Below, piece by piece: positions 35,410-49,142 of a stretch of DNA of 64,000 nt. Within the stretch, counting starts at the first letter, position 1. Every line of letters starts with the position of its first letter. The translations under genes and the position numbers were made by a program. The stretch comes from Puffinus mauretanicus (taxonomy: Eukaryota > Chordata > Aves > Procellariiformes > Procellariidae), in contig JAJKFH010000115.1 in NCBI GenBank assembly GCA_023333565.1, positions 806,001-870,000 of the forward strand, in the 5' to 3' direction. The notes beneath the pieces were generated by a model. The model did not search any database. It saw only the letters and a program-made list of their open reading frames with translations, and was not told the origin of the DNA.

Positions 35410-38400
35410 GAACCCCCCACTCCGAAGCAAGAGCATCTCTGTCGCTGACAAACAAGCTCTGCTTCCTCTACATTCATTAGATTTCTCCAGTCTTAATGAA
35501 AATAACCTGGCACAGTGTGCTGGGGACCTTCTGTGTGTAACAGGTCCAGTAGATCTGTGCTGTAACAGTTTAAGATGTATGTTTTTTCCTCTCTTGATGC
35601 TACAACTGTCTAAAAGCTCTTATTTTACTTTATGCTTTCGATAGCTGTGACTCACTCCACCCTGTCTATTATAACTTCGCTCTCTTGTAAAGCAATGATG
35701 GCCGTTCAGCTGTTAAATGACCTTGCCCGCAGCTAGTCTCTGTTGGGTTATTGGAAACCAACCTTAGGAGCAAACCCACATTTCCCTTAGATTTGACTGG
35801 GAGAATGATGGCCAAGTTATCAGACTGTCTAAAATCCTACTGCAACCCAGAAAATGCCTTCTTAGCATATATCATATCCATAGATGTCTTAGTGAGTAAG
35901 GAAATGAGCTCTAGAGTAAACACTCTTGCTGAAGCTTGCTCACCCCTGTCAACGTTTGTTTAAAAATATGTCGACATTTTGGACAAGGTTATAAAGATTT
36001 CCCCTATGAACAGAAAAAATGTGCTGGATGAAACTGTGAGTGCCAATTCTGTTTCCATTTCCACCCTCCCCCATTTTTTTGGCCTGTGGCTCACTTCTGA
36101 GAAAGCTGGAGAAGAAAAGGAAAGGTCACCAGAACGGCAATAGGTTACATAAAGAGGGAAGAGCGTGATGCACTGCACACCAGCAGCCAGAAAAGGATGT
36201 AAAAGGGAGCAAGGACTTTATTTGAGATTGGACCTGTACTGTGAATCCTTGAACTTTGGCTGAGGAATGCCCAGGCAGGATAGTTTAAAGAAAGAGAGGG
36301 GACAAAGCTCTCCTCCCCCTTCCAAGTATCCAGTATTTTTTTGTGACTTAAACACAAGACTTGATAAAATAGAAATATCTCAGTGCAGTCTTTTTTATTA
36401 TTATTTCAGTGGTGATTAAAGTGAATAAACAAATATGCTGCACCCTTGCCTGTAGCACTTAAAATTCAAACCCTGCCAGTATATGAAAAGCTAGAGCTAG
36501 AAATGATAGAGAATCATACGCAGTAAATTCGCCAACCCTGATTGGCCAGCATAAATTAAAGAAAAATAACTAAACCAGAAAAAACAGAAGTGAATTTAAA
36601 TTGTTTCTTATAATTATCTAAGCAATCTAAGGTTTTCATAGTAACATAAGTAAGAACATTTTATTTTTAACAATGTGATTTTTTTAAACCCAAGACTGTA
36701 AGTCTTTTTCCTCAGAACAGTACTTTGAAATAGCAAAAGATGAGAGGGACACCTTTCAGCATTAATAAACTGAGGAATATTTATGAGAATTAGCCTGGCA
36801 TCTTCTTTGAAGCACCAGACCCCTGAGATGAATACGATGGGTACAAGGCATACCTATCACCGGCGTGAGAGATGCTTCAGAATTTGCGATGTGGCATCAC
36901 TCCAAGGGCATGCAGGCACACAGGAACGCACTGACTCACTGCGGTTCGAGACACACCTTGACATTAATCCTCACGGCAAGAGTAGCCCAAACGAGGATGC
37001 CAAAATTGGGACAGGCTTCTAGGGCGGGCGCCTGTGTCTGTGCAGGCACATGGGCTTTGGAAGCCACATATTGTTATTTGATGGCTTTATAGTGCTCCAA
37101 AAAAGGAAGCAGAATGAAACAAAGACTCACCTTTTTAGCAAGTGGAGGAGATAAAGAATGAGAATAAAGTATATAATTAAACCTGATTAAAAATGATTAC
37201 ATTTCCATTGCATTATCCATGGTAATAAGAAAGAAAACAGAAAGTAGAGGAAGTGCTATGAATACCGCCTGTGATTAAAAAGAAAAATGGACTGTCCTTG
37301 TCTGACTTCCATTTAGTATGAGAGATGAGCTGTTTGGCTTGTAGTATATTGGGCTCTTTTTCTGTACCACACCACGGAGTGCTGAGAACACCAAGAAGAA
37401 ATCTAAATAACCTGTTCATAAGAAAAAGAAAAAAAATGCTGATGACCTTTTAGTATTTGTTGGGAATGAACTGTAAGCAGTTTGAAGATGAAAAGTAATT
37501 GGCATTGAGCCGCCTTAATTATTTTTCCAGTTTCAGGCCTTTAATATAGTTCTGGCTCTTGCTGACACACCTAAATGAGGTTTACAGAACCCAGAGCATG
37601 AAGTTTGTGCTCATTAATGGAGAGGCAGCAGGACAAAGGCGGCAGGTATTATTTTCTTTTTTTCACCTAGTTTAAATCACCACCCACCCATGATTCAGCC
37701 TTCATGCATGCTGGTGGGCCACTGAAATGGAAATCCTTTAACGCAGCTCCAGACAAACATGGTGTTGGCAGAGAGGAGGCAGGCAAGATGACCCCTCTGA
37801 AACATCCTGATTAACTAATATGTAAAAGGCTACAATCTCAACGTCCATCAGAGCATGACAAAATAAACAACACAACCAGAAGAAAACAAATGATGCAGTT
37901 TCCAGGTAAAAAAACATAAACAAAGCTGAAATCACAAAACCAGGTCAGTCCTCTGAGCACTGTGTTTACAAACCTGCACCATCTTTGTGTGGAACAGAAA
38001 AAAGATATCTTGGCTGAAAAAACAACTGCTGGAAAACAAACTGGCTTATTTAGGACAGGAACAGTAATGACGAACAGGGGAGCAGTGGAAGGACTTCTAC
38101 CTATTATGTAAAGACATTGGAGGTCAATAATCACCTGCATTTCTGATGTGCCATTGGAGACCTTAGAGTGCCTAGTTGGCCTCCAAAGATGCTCCTGCTG
38201 CTGGAAAAGGAGATACCTTCCTCTTCCGAAGCCGTCACCTCTGGGAGGTACTCATACTGCCTCGGCATGGGAGAACGCCATGCATCTGCTGCAACACTAG
38301 CCTGATGGCTGTGAGATCTTCCTGCTCAGAAGCACCCTTTAAGAGGAACTTCTCCCCTGGGCACATAGGGGACCCAGGGGAATTAGCCTCAACTGGGTGA

Positions 38401-40030
38401 CTAAATTATCTCCATTACTTGAGCTGGGTGTCTAAAATTAGACTGTGCAAATACCAGCTTCTCTCTTTTCTTTGTGTAAGTAGTTATAGGTGCTATTGCA
38501 GCATGTGCAGTCATGTCCAGATTACTGTCAGTTTATTTGGTTTCAGTGCCAGTGACAATGTACCTAGGGCAACAGAGACTCGAATTACATCAAACAAAAT
38601 TCCCACCACCTTTTCTGGTGACTTGCTTGTGAATGTAGTGTTGGTGAGCAAGGGAAGAATGGTCTGCTGTTGAAGTTCAGTTGTAATTTTTTCCCCTCAG
38701 TTACTTCCAGTATCAGAGGGTTAGGAGGTAAAAGGTTTTGCTGTCTTTACTGCACTGGGATTGAATTTTATACAGGTACAAACAAAACTAGCACAAGAGT
38801 GGCACACTGTTGTATCAAGTCCTGTTGGCATTCCTTCCTTGGCTGGGTAAATGATGCGATCGATCAGCAGTTGTGATATTGTTAGATAGATGCATCACAA
38901 AAATAATCTCATGAATAGCTTATTTTCTAAACATCAGGGCCTGACTGTGTAGTTGTCACTGAAGTATCTGACTGCTAATAGCTACTGGCTATTGAGAGCA
39001 ACAGTGAAAACCATGATATATAATCCAGTGGTCAGCTTGAGACAGGGCTCGATTGCCCTAGTTTCACTCTACTTGTGCTGGAGCTAGCTGGACTACACCT
39101 TGCTCAGCTCTGCTGGAATATGAGGCCCTCATACCTTCAATTACAGTATAGATGGACCATCGCTGCTTTTCATGAGTACTCAGTGATGGGCTGCAAGCAG
39201 CTCTGAGCCCACCCAGAAGCAACAACAACTTGGTAGTGCTGGAAGCGAGGAGGAGAGTGGAATGGGGCTGTCAGCAGTGGGAACAGGAACAAGTAGGATG
39301 TCTTGGTGTAGCAAGTGCGTGGGAGGTGTTATCCAACTTTTCCCACCTTTATCAAACTTCTCTTGACCTTTCCGTTCCTTTCTGAGGAAGCAACAGATGA
39401 AGGCTTAGTGCCATTCGCTCTCCAGGGAGGTCAGGGCAGACCACACCCTTCCTTGATGGAGTGCCCAGCTCTGGTCAGGGAAAGCAGGAAGAAAGCTGCA
39501 TCTAAACAGGTGGGTAGGTGTCTCATGATAAAACCAAATAGGTCTAAGGTATGACAGGGCTACAGTAGTTAAAACATAAGTGCTTAAACCCAATTTTTTA
39601 TCATCCCTCCAAATACTTGGATGACATATAAGTAGTGCCTGGAAAATAGTAATACATTACCGTCGCAACATACAACAAGACTCTAGTAGATTAAATGTTA
39701 GAAGAAATAATATAGCTGGGAGATTTAGAAAAGAAAAAAATGGTTTCATATCACCTGCCTTTTCTGATGGGTAACAGGTTTGAATACCTTTCAATTTTTG
39801 TTCTTATTCTATTTGTTAATGGGGAGGTGAGGGAAAGAAGGCAAGAGTACCACATGCAGCAGGCAGCCTTCAAAAGTTTCTTGCATTTTGAATAACCGCT
39901 GCTTAAGAAAATGCTAGAAAAAAAACTCATAAGAGATTGCATGATCAACTGAACTCTTTCATTGCACTTTTGACAAAATATGGTGTAGGTACCATAAGGA
40001 AATAATGTTGAATGTACTCTACTTGGTTGA
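35410..40030. other. Unique non-coding DNA, no supported gene
   Basis: Several frames of 60-100 codons but none convincing. A short CpG-containing patch at about 36845-37035 is the only locally GC-rich spot and is far too small for a CpG island. The block at 37490-37660 has homeodomain-type words (TTAATTA, CATTAATGG) in unique sequence and could be a conserved non-coding element, which is inference. Confidence 0.6.
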
Positions 40031-40033
40031 GTG

Positions 40034-40093
40034 CTCCAGTATATTCTCAAGTATATTCTCCAGTATATTCTCAAGTATATTCTCCAGTATATT
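40034..40093 (+). repeat. 12-bp minisatellite, five units in an alternating pattern
   Basis: Five consecutive 12-base units. Units 1, 3 and 5 are CTCCAGTATATT and units 2 and 4 are CTCAAGTATATT, so the array is really a 24-base repeat present two and a half times. All copies of each type are identical, which points to recent expansion. The minus-strand frame through it reads as a repeated Asn-Ile-Leu-Glu tetrapeptide at the end of a 118-codon frame, but nothing else supports a protein. Confidence 0.97.
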
Positions 40094-40094
40094 C

Positions 40095-43000
40095 AGAAAA
40101 TGACAGGGAACAACCGGCATCTCACTACATGTTGCCAAAAGCCTGAAGGGAGCTTCTCTAATGAACTCCCTGCCTTTAGCTTTCCTTAGCATTGAAATGT
40201 CAGTGCTGAAAGTGCTACTGTGAACAGCACATGTAGGAATAGCATCATCCAAGATGATGGCAGGCATTATTTGGAAGGAGATTATGTCATATGAAAAAAT
40301 AAACCTAAACAAATAGCCAGTCTGCTGATGCCTGAACATTCCTGTGCTCTGAAATGCAAACCTGTCATTGCCCAAATGTGTTTGGGTTGAATCAAGAACA
40401 GTTTTGCCTCTGAGCCAAAGCAGTTTTGTAGAGTGAGCTGGCGCAATGGAGATTCGTTCTTTTATCCCCCTCCTTCATGTGTGGAAAACTAGAGAAGAGG
40501 GAAAGCAAAGATAATGAATGATAAACACTGGGTTTTTTTGCTTCTTATCGTTACTTGTTTGGCTACGTGAATGTAGCGTGACCCAGTTGCGGGAGGCAGG
40601 TAGAGCAAAGCTGACCATGTGGTTAGATGCCGGGAGCTGGCTGGTCATACTCTGGTTTTGGGTCGTTGTTGTTCCCAAGGTGGGTAGAATACAGGCAACA
40701 TGGTATTCATGCTGCACACACTGCAGAGCACCGCATCCTTAAAGGCTCAGTGGCTGAGGGACAGTCTTCAGCCTTAAAACAGCAGATGCTGGTGGACCTG
40801 TGAAGAAAGCGCTTTTCAGTGTGACCCACAGAAAGAATGAGGATATGAGCTGTGGCAGCCCAGTAGGGGAGAGGGCTCAGGGAACTGTGAATACTCTTCT
40901 CCTACTTGAGTCCAAGAGAGTAAATATTTATTCTAAAAATCTGAATCTAACTTAGCTGGCCAAGGGCTTCTTTGGTTGCCTTCCTTGTCCTATTTTTGTA
41001 GACATTATTGCCAGGAAGAATTAAACTGAATTAAATAGATTGTTTTGGTATACATTGGTGTCATCCCTGGAAGGAAAAAAATCTCGTACTGTGACAAAGA
41101 CCATACATTTATTTTTCTTGTATTTAATGTCTACTGTAGTGCTACATCTTAAAAAGCATGCTGCTAAACTGTGCAGCCTGTAAAACAGACATCAGGAGTT
41201 ATGTGCACAGTGTGAAATATCCCACGATTTAATTTGAATTTGCACCATTACTGAGACACTTGTGCAATTATGTGCTGCATTACATTTCTAGCTGGAGACC
41301 AGAGATAAGAGGGATGGTGTTTCAGAAATACCTATAGACCAACCAGAGTCTTTAAAAATGGATTAGTGATTGGAGGTCCTTGACTTCAGAGCCTTGAAAG
41401 GGCTCTGTTCAAGGGGAGGCAGGGAAAGAGGGCAAAAGGAAAGATGTGTTCAGCACCTTCTGAGAGCCAGCCCTTCTAACTTATCTCAAGCTGGGCATCC
41501 TGATGTAACAGGCACTTCTGAGAGTTTGGGTCCACAGAAGAATAAGCACCTCAGTCTGACTGCAGACCTTGCAACGATGCCTGCCCGAGGGGCAGCGTAC
41601 GCCTGCACTGCTGCCAGAGCTGACTGTAAAGCAGGCACAGACCCACCTCCAGCCCTGTCCAGCTCTCTGGGAGGGCAGGGGACACGGGGGAGATATGGAG
41701 GCTGCTATCCTCCTCAGGCTGTCATCCAGCACTTCTGCAGCTGACATAGAGGAACAAGAGGAGGATCTAGCATTTTGGTCTCTTGTACCCCCTTGCAAAC
41801 TGTATTGCAGAATGGCCCTTACTTAGAGGTCATCCTCTTCTTGTGATTTCCTATTTTCCCTCAGTGGCAACTTTTTTTTTTTTTTTTTTTAAATATTACA
41901 GGGACCATATCATTTATCCTGTGTGGAGAAAAGAAAGGTTTAGGTGCAAAGGAAAGACATTTAATAACTCTCATGACTTGGACAGCCTCTTCTATTATGG
42001 CATCTTTTTGTTTGAACTGTAGGGCCAAAGTGCAGCAAAAAGATGTCTGCTGCTTGGCTGACAAACGGCTGGCATAAAAAACATCCAGTGCAACGTGAAC
42101 GATCATTCCTTCTAAGGGCAATGTGGACTCTTTCCCTCTGACTCAGTTTTATCTCTGAAGGTGAATGCCTGCTCACCTGCAATATATTCTGCCTGCAAAG
42201 TGGCAAATGCCGTTGTAATGGTTCTCATTTTATCTTTTTCTATTAAGCTTGAGGAAAGCAGTTATGAGGAAGAGAGAGAGAGATTTTTGTTTTCTTTTCT
42301 GAATCTCCTATATAAGCAAAACTTATCAAAGGGCACTGTTTATCATTTGATTTGGAAATAATTTTGCCTTTCAACATTCCCTGCGTATGTCAAGAGGAAT
42401 AGAGGCTTGCAAGAAAAGGAGATGAAGTATCCTTTTGTTGTTATTTATTGATTTTGTACAGCTCAGCATGGAAACTTCATATAACAAAACCAGCAGCTTA
42501 AGAAAGACGACTAAGTCATCAAGACCCACTTAGGTACACAACCGCTGAAACAAAAAAACGCACAAGGTTATTGCCTGTGAGAGGAATACATTCCTGCATG
42601 CACACCAACACCCTTGTACACACGTGTGGGGTTCTGTGGAAGGGATGAGCACCCTCGGGGAGTTGAAGTTTACCCTGTGATGTGACAGGCAGCTAGGCAG
42701 CCTGCGGGGGCTTTGCCCAGGCCTCAGCAGTGGCAGAAATCACAGATACCCATCCCCACATAAGCACAGTGAGTATTGCCTCCCACAGTTTATACACAGA
42801 TCCCCCCAAGTTGTACCAGCCCCAGGTACTCACCACAGTGTGCAGAGAGTGGCGAGTAACCTCTGCGGTCACGGTGCACGTCCGCACTGGCTGATCCCAC
42901 GCTAAGCCTTAGCTGGTACTGTTTCCCTTTTTAATATTAAAATCTGAACCTGGCATAAACCCACAATGAGGCAAACCAAAAACAAACCAGAAGGAGTTCA

Positions 43001-44120
43001 GTCCAGCAGTGCATTGCTTTGCAGGCCATATTCTTTAACGTTGCCTGCCTACACATGACATTCAAACACATTTCCATTAGATGCTTGTATTGTCTACAAG
43101 TATCTTTTCCTTGCGAGCTATTTTAAACACATGATGAGATTAAACCCAAATCCATAGGGGTTTTAATTTAGTTTTGGTAGGTGCGTAAAGGCACATTGAA
43201 AGACTTAAAAAACCCCACAAACCACACCATAAAACGAAAAATCCCTACTCCAAGCAGAGAAAAGTGACGATAGTACCATCATGCTGTTTTACTTGGCAAT
43301 AATATAGTTCCCTCATCAAGACAAACTACTCAGCCTTCAGCCTTGTAGTTTATCTGTTCAGGCACTGGATTACTGCCTCGTAAAACAGTGCAATGGTGCA
43401 ATTATCACTTCAGTGTTAGATAGGTACTGCAAGGTGCTCTCGTTCTGTGTTAGGTGGGACACTTTATGGTAGCCATAAAGCCGATGTGGCTTCAAGTATT
43501 TGCTGTAATGATAAATTAATGAATCATACTGTGGGCTCTGTCTTTAACAAAGTGGAATAGCTTATTTTCTTGCAACAGGCACTGGAGGTATGTGGGGTTG
43601 TATGCAAGAGGCACGGATGTCAAACTGGAGGGAGAGGGTTGAGATGAAGATGTACGATGCTGAGACAGAGGCATATGTTTGAGACTTCACTAATATGCAT
43701 TTCTACTGAACTCTACATCTCAAAATATTTTCACTACGTTTCCCCTACCCCTTCATTTGGGAATGATCAAGTGCTAACTTTTGTACAACACCATGTGGGG
43801 ATCTTTGGACAAGGTAGAACCTTCCAGTTTCTTTCATTAGATGCTCGCAGGCCGTAGGAGCAGATCTGCGAGGAGAGCAAGAGAGTGCTCCCACATCCTG
43901 GGATGTAGCTGGGCTGGGAACAGACACCTACATGTTCCAGTTTTGATGCTAGAATTGGTTGTGGGAAAAAGGAGTGGTACCCACTGCAAAAAACCCTGTG
44001 TCGTTCCTTGCAGACTGGGTGGATGCAGAGGGATGGGGATGCGCAGGGAAAATGGCACACAATGTACAGTATTTTCAAAGTCTGGAAGGAATGGTGGTAG
44101 AGACCTTTTCTGTACACAGG
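40095..44120. other. Unique non-coding DNA, no supported gene
   Basis: A slightly GC-richer patch at 41370-41830 carries overlapping frames of 85-124 codons on both strands with low-information translations; they are not called. A T19 run sits at 41872-41890. No element borders were recognised. Confidence 0.6.
41872..41890. repeat. Poly-T run of 19 bases
   Basis: A pure T run followed by AAATATT. No evidence that it is a retrocopy tail. Confidence 0.85.
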
Positions 44121-44124
44121 TTGC

Positions 44125-44205
44125 CTAGTTGCTGCAGTGGAAAGAATATCAGTTCTGCAGATGAAAGCGTTTCTGGGTTGAAATGTAACAACATCACATG
44201 CTGAA
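44125..44205 (+). mobile_element. Possible MIR SINE fragment
   Basis: GCAGTGGAAAGAATATCAGT (44135-44154) followed by a TTTCTGGGTTGAAATG word fits the 5' half of MIR ('agtggaaagagcactgg...acctgggttcaaatcc'), including a worn pol III B-box-like GGTTGAAAT. It is short and diverged, so the call is weak. Confidence 0.4.
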
Positions 44206-47200
44206 AGGAGAGGTAAAATATATTTGAAGCAGGTAAATGGAAAACAGACTGAGATAAGCTAGAAACCTCCCTACTATGTTTGGTTTGGTTGTCAAGGATA
44301 TCAGCTGCTTTCATGGACATGCAGAAAGTGATTATTTAGGGTTCTCCTTCACATTTTCCTCCCACACAGTTTTGAAATGTTCTGGAAACAAATTTTTTTT
44401 TTTTCAAAATGAAATTTCAGATTAAAATATTGTCACAATAATCCATTTTAAAAATCTCCTTAAGAATTAGCTTTTAATCTCACACTATCTGAATGGACAT
44501 TGAAACACCATTTATCAAAACCTGAAGTTTGTTTCAGGGTAAATTGAAAATACAATCAAATAAACTGGGAATCATTTTAAGAATTTTGCTGATTAAAAAA
44601 AAAATTGAGAGAAAGTGATTAAAAACACCCTCAAGATTTTTAAGCAAACATAAAAGGGTCAATTTTTAAAAGCTAAAGCAAGAAAATTCAATATGCCTTA
44701 TGTTTTCAATAAATTTCTATTCTGTTTTAATAAATCAAAATAAGTCAGAGAGTAAAAGTAGAGGTGTTTCAGATGGATGAGTAACTAAACCATCTTTGAG
44801 ATCTGGCCTTCACAACCATACTTTAAAACGAATGCTTGTCGACTTTATATGCTCACTTAACTTGAGACTTATTCAAACACTCTCAATCTCTTAGCTACAA
44901 CATGCATAAACATTTTAATGACATTTATTGATCCTGGATACATTACACCTGGAGATGTCACTACTCATAAGGAATGTAACAAGATACTGTAAATATGCAA
45001 GATACACATATATCAGACAGGGCTGGCTTGAAGCTCCTCAGAAATGTAAGCAAATGCAGCTTTGCTGCCAAATGGATGATGATGAGATGGGACCAGGCTG
45101 AAAATAAGCTTTCCCTGCTAAAATCAAGGGAGAGAAGAGGGCAAAGGGCTGCATCTGGGATGTAGAGGTAGGGTCAGGTACCAAAAAGCTGCACCTGTCA
45201 TGCCAGCCACTGCATGAGGAGTGGTGCAGAGACAGCAGCTGACATTTTGGGAGGATCGCTCTCCTCCCACACATGCCTGTGCCCCTCCATGGCCCCCCTG
45301 CTGCGGCAGGAACCCCAGTGCCGCAGTCCCCGGCTGCCTCTGAGCCATCCTCATCCTGGCTTTCCAAGGGGCGGCAGGGCAGGGGCCTTGGACTGGTCCC
45401 AACATGAAACACCGACAAAACACGTAGCATTTCCAGCAACATACGGACTGGGTTAGCGTTTTGAAAGATGGGAGAATCCTGTATGGCATTTGAGGACAAA
45501 CAAACGGCAGTTTCACAATTTTCTTTCCAGTTTTCTTTTGTAGGACACAGGTAAGTGATCTCTCAAGCTGTCTTAATACCCTATTACCCACAAGCTGAAA
45601 TATCCTCAGCCGTTAGACAGACCTCCCATCAGTTTAAACACCGTATAAGCCTCTCTTCTGTCCATAGTTCTTATGTACAAATCCTCTGAGCGGAGACACG
45701 CTGCTCAGGCATTTTAAAAACCGCAGTGAACTTGACCCCGTGATCTGATTGGTGTGATTCCCACCACATGCAAGTGCTCGCAGGACTTAGACCTAAGTTT
45801 TAAACCACCTACAACACTTCCTAAAATCAAGCAATACAAGGCAATCGTCGATTGCATTCAGCTATAAGCTTCCACTTGGGCGTGGGTTTCTGCTCGCACA
45901 TGGTGCCTCATTCTCAGGTGGTCTAAGGCAATGGTGGAGGGGCAGGGTGCCGGGTCAATGCGCCTTCACGTTCCTCCGACGTGTCCAAGCAGCATTGTAG
46001 CATCACCGAGAAATGAGCTGACGGGCAGCGCGGGAAACATTGCAGAGCAAGAGGGACCCATTGCACTGTGGAAATGACTGTCCTCCACACTGGAAGTGGA
46101 GAAGTGAGCATCCGTGGAACATTTTCCTGATGGATTTTTTTCCTTTTTTTTCTTTCAGGAGCAGCTGGTTACTGTAGAAATTGCTCCATGGTTTGTTCTT
46201 TTAAAGTCACTTGAAAAACTGGTGGCCCTCTCTGCATCCATCATTTCCAAGAAATGGACTTATGTAATTATACTAAATTAAGTTTCAACTATGCAATTAC
46301 CTCCTTCACTAATTAGTGGCTGGAAATATCAGACTCTTAAGGTCGATATACCTCAGTTGTTACACTTCTTGCCCATCTTCCTTTCTCATTCCTACTAACC
46401 CCACAACATCCTTCTGGCAATCACTCCCTGTGGTTGCCATTGCCGTGTCTGTGCTTTCTCTGCCTCAGAAAACAACAGCACCAGAAAGCCCTATCACAAA
46501 TTAAAAACCAATCTTTTGAGATGAGCTAAATTTGGTAAATGCTGAATAAGCAGAAGTAGACAAGCCTTTATTTTTGCTGCTATGTATGTTTGATGGTTAT
46601 CATAACTGATTAAAAGAAACAAACACATCATGGAGCTGAAAATGACCTTTTTGATCCCTTCCCCTGGGCATGAATGCTTTCACATGCTTTCTTTCTCTTT
46701 CTCTTTGTTGCCAAACCCACGACTGAGGAAGAGGTATTAACGTAGCTCACTTCACTCCTCTATTCTGACCTTTGGGTAGATATTACCCATGCATGCAAAT
46801 TGGAAACAGCACATTAACCAGCTGAAGGCATTGAGGTTTACTCTTTGCAATAAAATCGATGCTTAGACACTAAGGTAAATCTGATGAGAATAATAATCTC
46901 ATGTAACTTTTCATTTATTTCAGGTCAATTCCTAATATTGCCAATGAGAAAACACTATTTCAAATTGAAGGAAAGTCCATTCAGAAATTCAGTTGTTCTG
47001 TTGATGAGAACGGAGCCACAAAAAAATTACGAGCTCTGCCATGCAGTATTTATCATTAGAAACCAAAAGAAAAGAAAGGTTTGGATAAGAAGTAGACTCT
47101 TTAATGTTCACACTCACTCAAGTCTATGCCAAATTCTACAAAGCCGAAACATGCTATGAAAACCGACAAGCCAGATGGGATTTATTCAACATTAAAAAAA

Positions 47201-47270
47201 AAAAAAAGAAAAAAGAAAAGAAGAACAAACAAAATCCCAAAGTGAGAGTGTTCAGCAAAGCACTTAAAAG
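44206..47270. other. Unique non-coding DNA with an AT-rich section
   Basis: 44380-44760 is strongly A/T-rich with many AAAATT-type words. 45040-45460 is locally GC-richer and carries 80-155 codon frames on both strands, all overlapping and unrecognised. An octamer ATGCAAAT lies at 46793-46800. An A-rich low-complexity stretch lies at 47194-47226. Confidence 0.6.
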
Positions 47271-47275
47271 TAATG

Positions 47276-47412
47276 GGTCAGATTCACCAGCTTGTTGTAG
47301 TTGCTGTAGGCCTTTCCAACAGAGCAAAGCAGCTGGGCACATAGTTGAAACCACTGACATCAGTGCAGTTGTGCTTTCTTCCACCCAGCCCCAATTTGGA
47401 CCAGAGACTGAT
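47276..47412. mobile_element. Possible degenerate palindromic amniote repeat
   Basis: GGGTCAGATTCACCAGCTTG (47276-47295) and ACTGACATCAGTGCAGTTGT (47353-47372), followed by TTTGGACC, resemble the outer and inner words of a family beginning 'gggccagattcaccactg' with a central 'catcagtgcagttgtgc'. Weak by-eye match. Confidence 0.3.
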
Positions 47413-47414
47413 GT

Positions 47415-49048
47415 CAAATGCTGGTGACAGAAATTCTGTTCCCATCTGCTGCTTTGTAATTCTGCTCCTTTTGCAAATTTCCAAATGCAGTCTTGTTACA
47501 ACCCAGCTGTACCTGCAGCTACCATCAGCAAATCCAGCTCTAATTCACACAAGCTCACTTAATGGCTAGTAAAGTCTTGACCTAGATGTAAATCCTTTGG
47601 TGGTAGAAACAAACTTTCATTTGTAAAGTGCCAAGCACAGCATGGATAATGGAAATGAAACTCTCCTAATGCCATCATACGGGCTAGAGATGAACAAAAC
47701 CTGAACAACAACATCCACGTACAGTCTGCAAAAGACCCTACTGCCATCCCTTGCAAAGTTGTGTATACTGCTCTTCTGTTTTTACTCTTCTAACTGAAAA
47801 CCCTACAGCCTCCGGTCTCTTGAGCAAGGAGATTTCAAATCATCTATATTTCATATTATATTACATTGTATGCAACCAACAGAAAGGAAGTTGTGAAAGA
47901 CTCCTTTGCAAGAGCTTTGAGATGGCTGCAGATGTTACACACAGCCCTCCCTCTCTCTTCTCATATCGATGTGATTTATTTACACAATATATAATAAATT
48001 ATGCCGCAACAAGTAGGTTTTTAATGAATAGAACAGCTTTAGAGTTCACACTTCCAGAATGAATTGTATGTTTTCTGTTTATTTTCAAATACATCTCTAC
48101 CTAGCTAATTCAATTTCTAATCTCACAAATGCTGTTATCAAGGCATTATAATCGAGGTTATGAAAGCCTGTTTCCAACCTATTCAGAGCAGTCAATCTGT
48201 CTTAAAATATTTCTGTTTGGAAACAGACATTGCTTTTAAGCAACAGGCAAAATCTCTTTCAAGAGGTGCCATTCTTTTCATTGCCTGCTTTGTGTAGGAG
48301 CATGCTCTGCCTGGGCTCCAGGAAAAATGACAGACAAAAGGGAGAGATATAATTATACATATACTTCCTATCAAATTAAACCAAAGGAAAGCAAAGCAAA
48401 TAAGTGGGGTTGGTTTCCAGTGTGTGAAGAAAACTACTGCCATATTCATATGTTTTAAGAACAGCAACGAAAATGTCTTCAAAGATATCATATGTTATTT
48501 GATCTAGACTCAAAGCTTGAAAAATAGAATCATTATATAATGCCACTTTATTACTGTAGAGTGTGCACCACAAAGAGATATGATGTGCCGAATTAAATGG
48601 CTCAATTCACTTGTTAACTTAATTAGGAACATAAATGCAAAAGCTTAACAAAATGGATAGCAGCAGAGATGCAAGTGAGAAGAAAAGGCTAACCTTTATG
48701 TTTTCTTACAGAAGTTTGGAGAAACTTTGATGGGCAGGATAGCCCCTGCACTCTGCAGCAGCTCTGTGCGGCCCACCTCCATCTCTCATGAGGGATATTT
48801 CATGAAACCAGCACGCGAGAGGCATCTCCTTCTGGGCTATGATAGTTATGGTTCAGTCCCTTTTCTCCATCAACAGGAAAAAATGCAAATTATTTAATTA
48901 GCATATTCCTGTGAATGCCATTTATCAGAATAGGCCCAAGTGATAATCATAGTGCTTGAGAGCTAATTGAATGCAGAAATCTTGAGTACGAGCTCGACGT
49001 GAACTCATTTCAGTGTGAAAGTTTGGTATGCGCTGTCGTATTACTATT
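47415..49048. other. Unique non-coding DNA; possible conserved element near its end
   Basis: No gene supported. 48850-48980 is notable for an octamer (ATGCAAAT at 48883-48890) followed closely by TTTAATTAGCATATTC, AATGCCATTTATC and GCTAATTGAATG, a dense set of homeodomain/POU-type words in unique sequence. Conservation cannot be judged from one sequence. Confidence 0.5.
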
Positions 49049-49142
49049 GCTATTGCCGCCCCAAAGGTCTGGCTTCACAGATTCGTAGCAGAGAGAGGGC
49101 ATAGGGTTAAGGAGAAGGGAGGGGAGGGAATATAGAGGACAA
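49049..49142 (+). repeat. Left arm of a long inverted repeat
   Basis: These 94 bases recur in reverse complement at 49478-49566. The outer about 70 bases differ at only about three positions (one a CG/CA pair at 49084-49085); the inner 20 bases contain a 4-5 base indel in a purine run. The match begins and ends abruptly at GCTATTGCCG and GAGGACAA. No target duplication is seen outside the arms. Confidence 0.95.

Noticed and set aside
36845..37035. Possible small CpG island or promoter
   Set aside because: Only a couple of hundred bases with modest CpG; no TATA, no open frame of note and no downstream exon.
40019..40375. 118-codon frame ending in a tetrapeptide repeat
   Set aside because: The repeat is just the 12-bp minisatellite read in frame; the rest is unrecognised.
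45038..45591. Overlapping 153- and 155-codon minus-strand frames
   Set aside because: Two different frames of the same GC-richer patch, neither resembling a family; no exon borders that agree with either.
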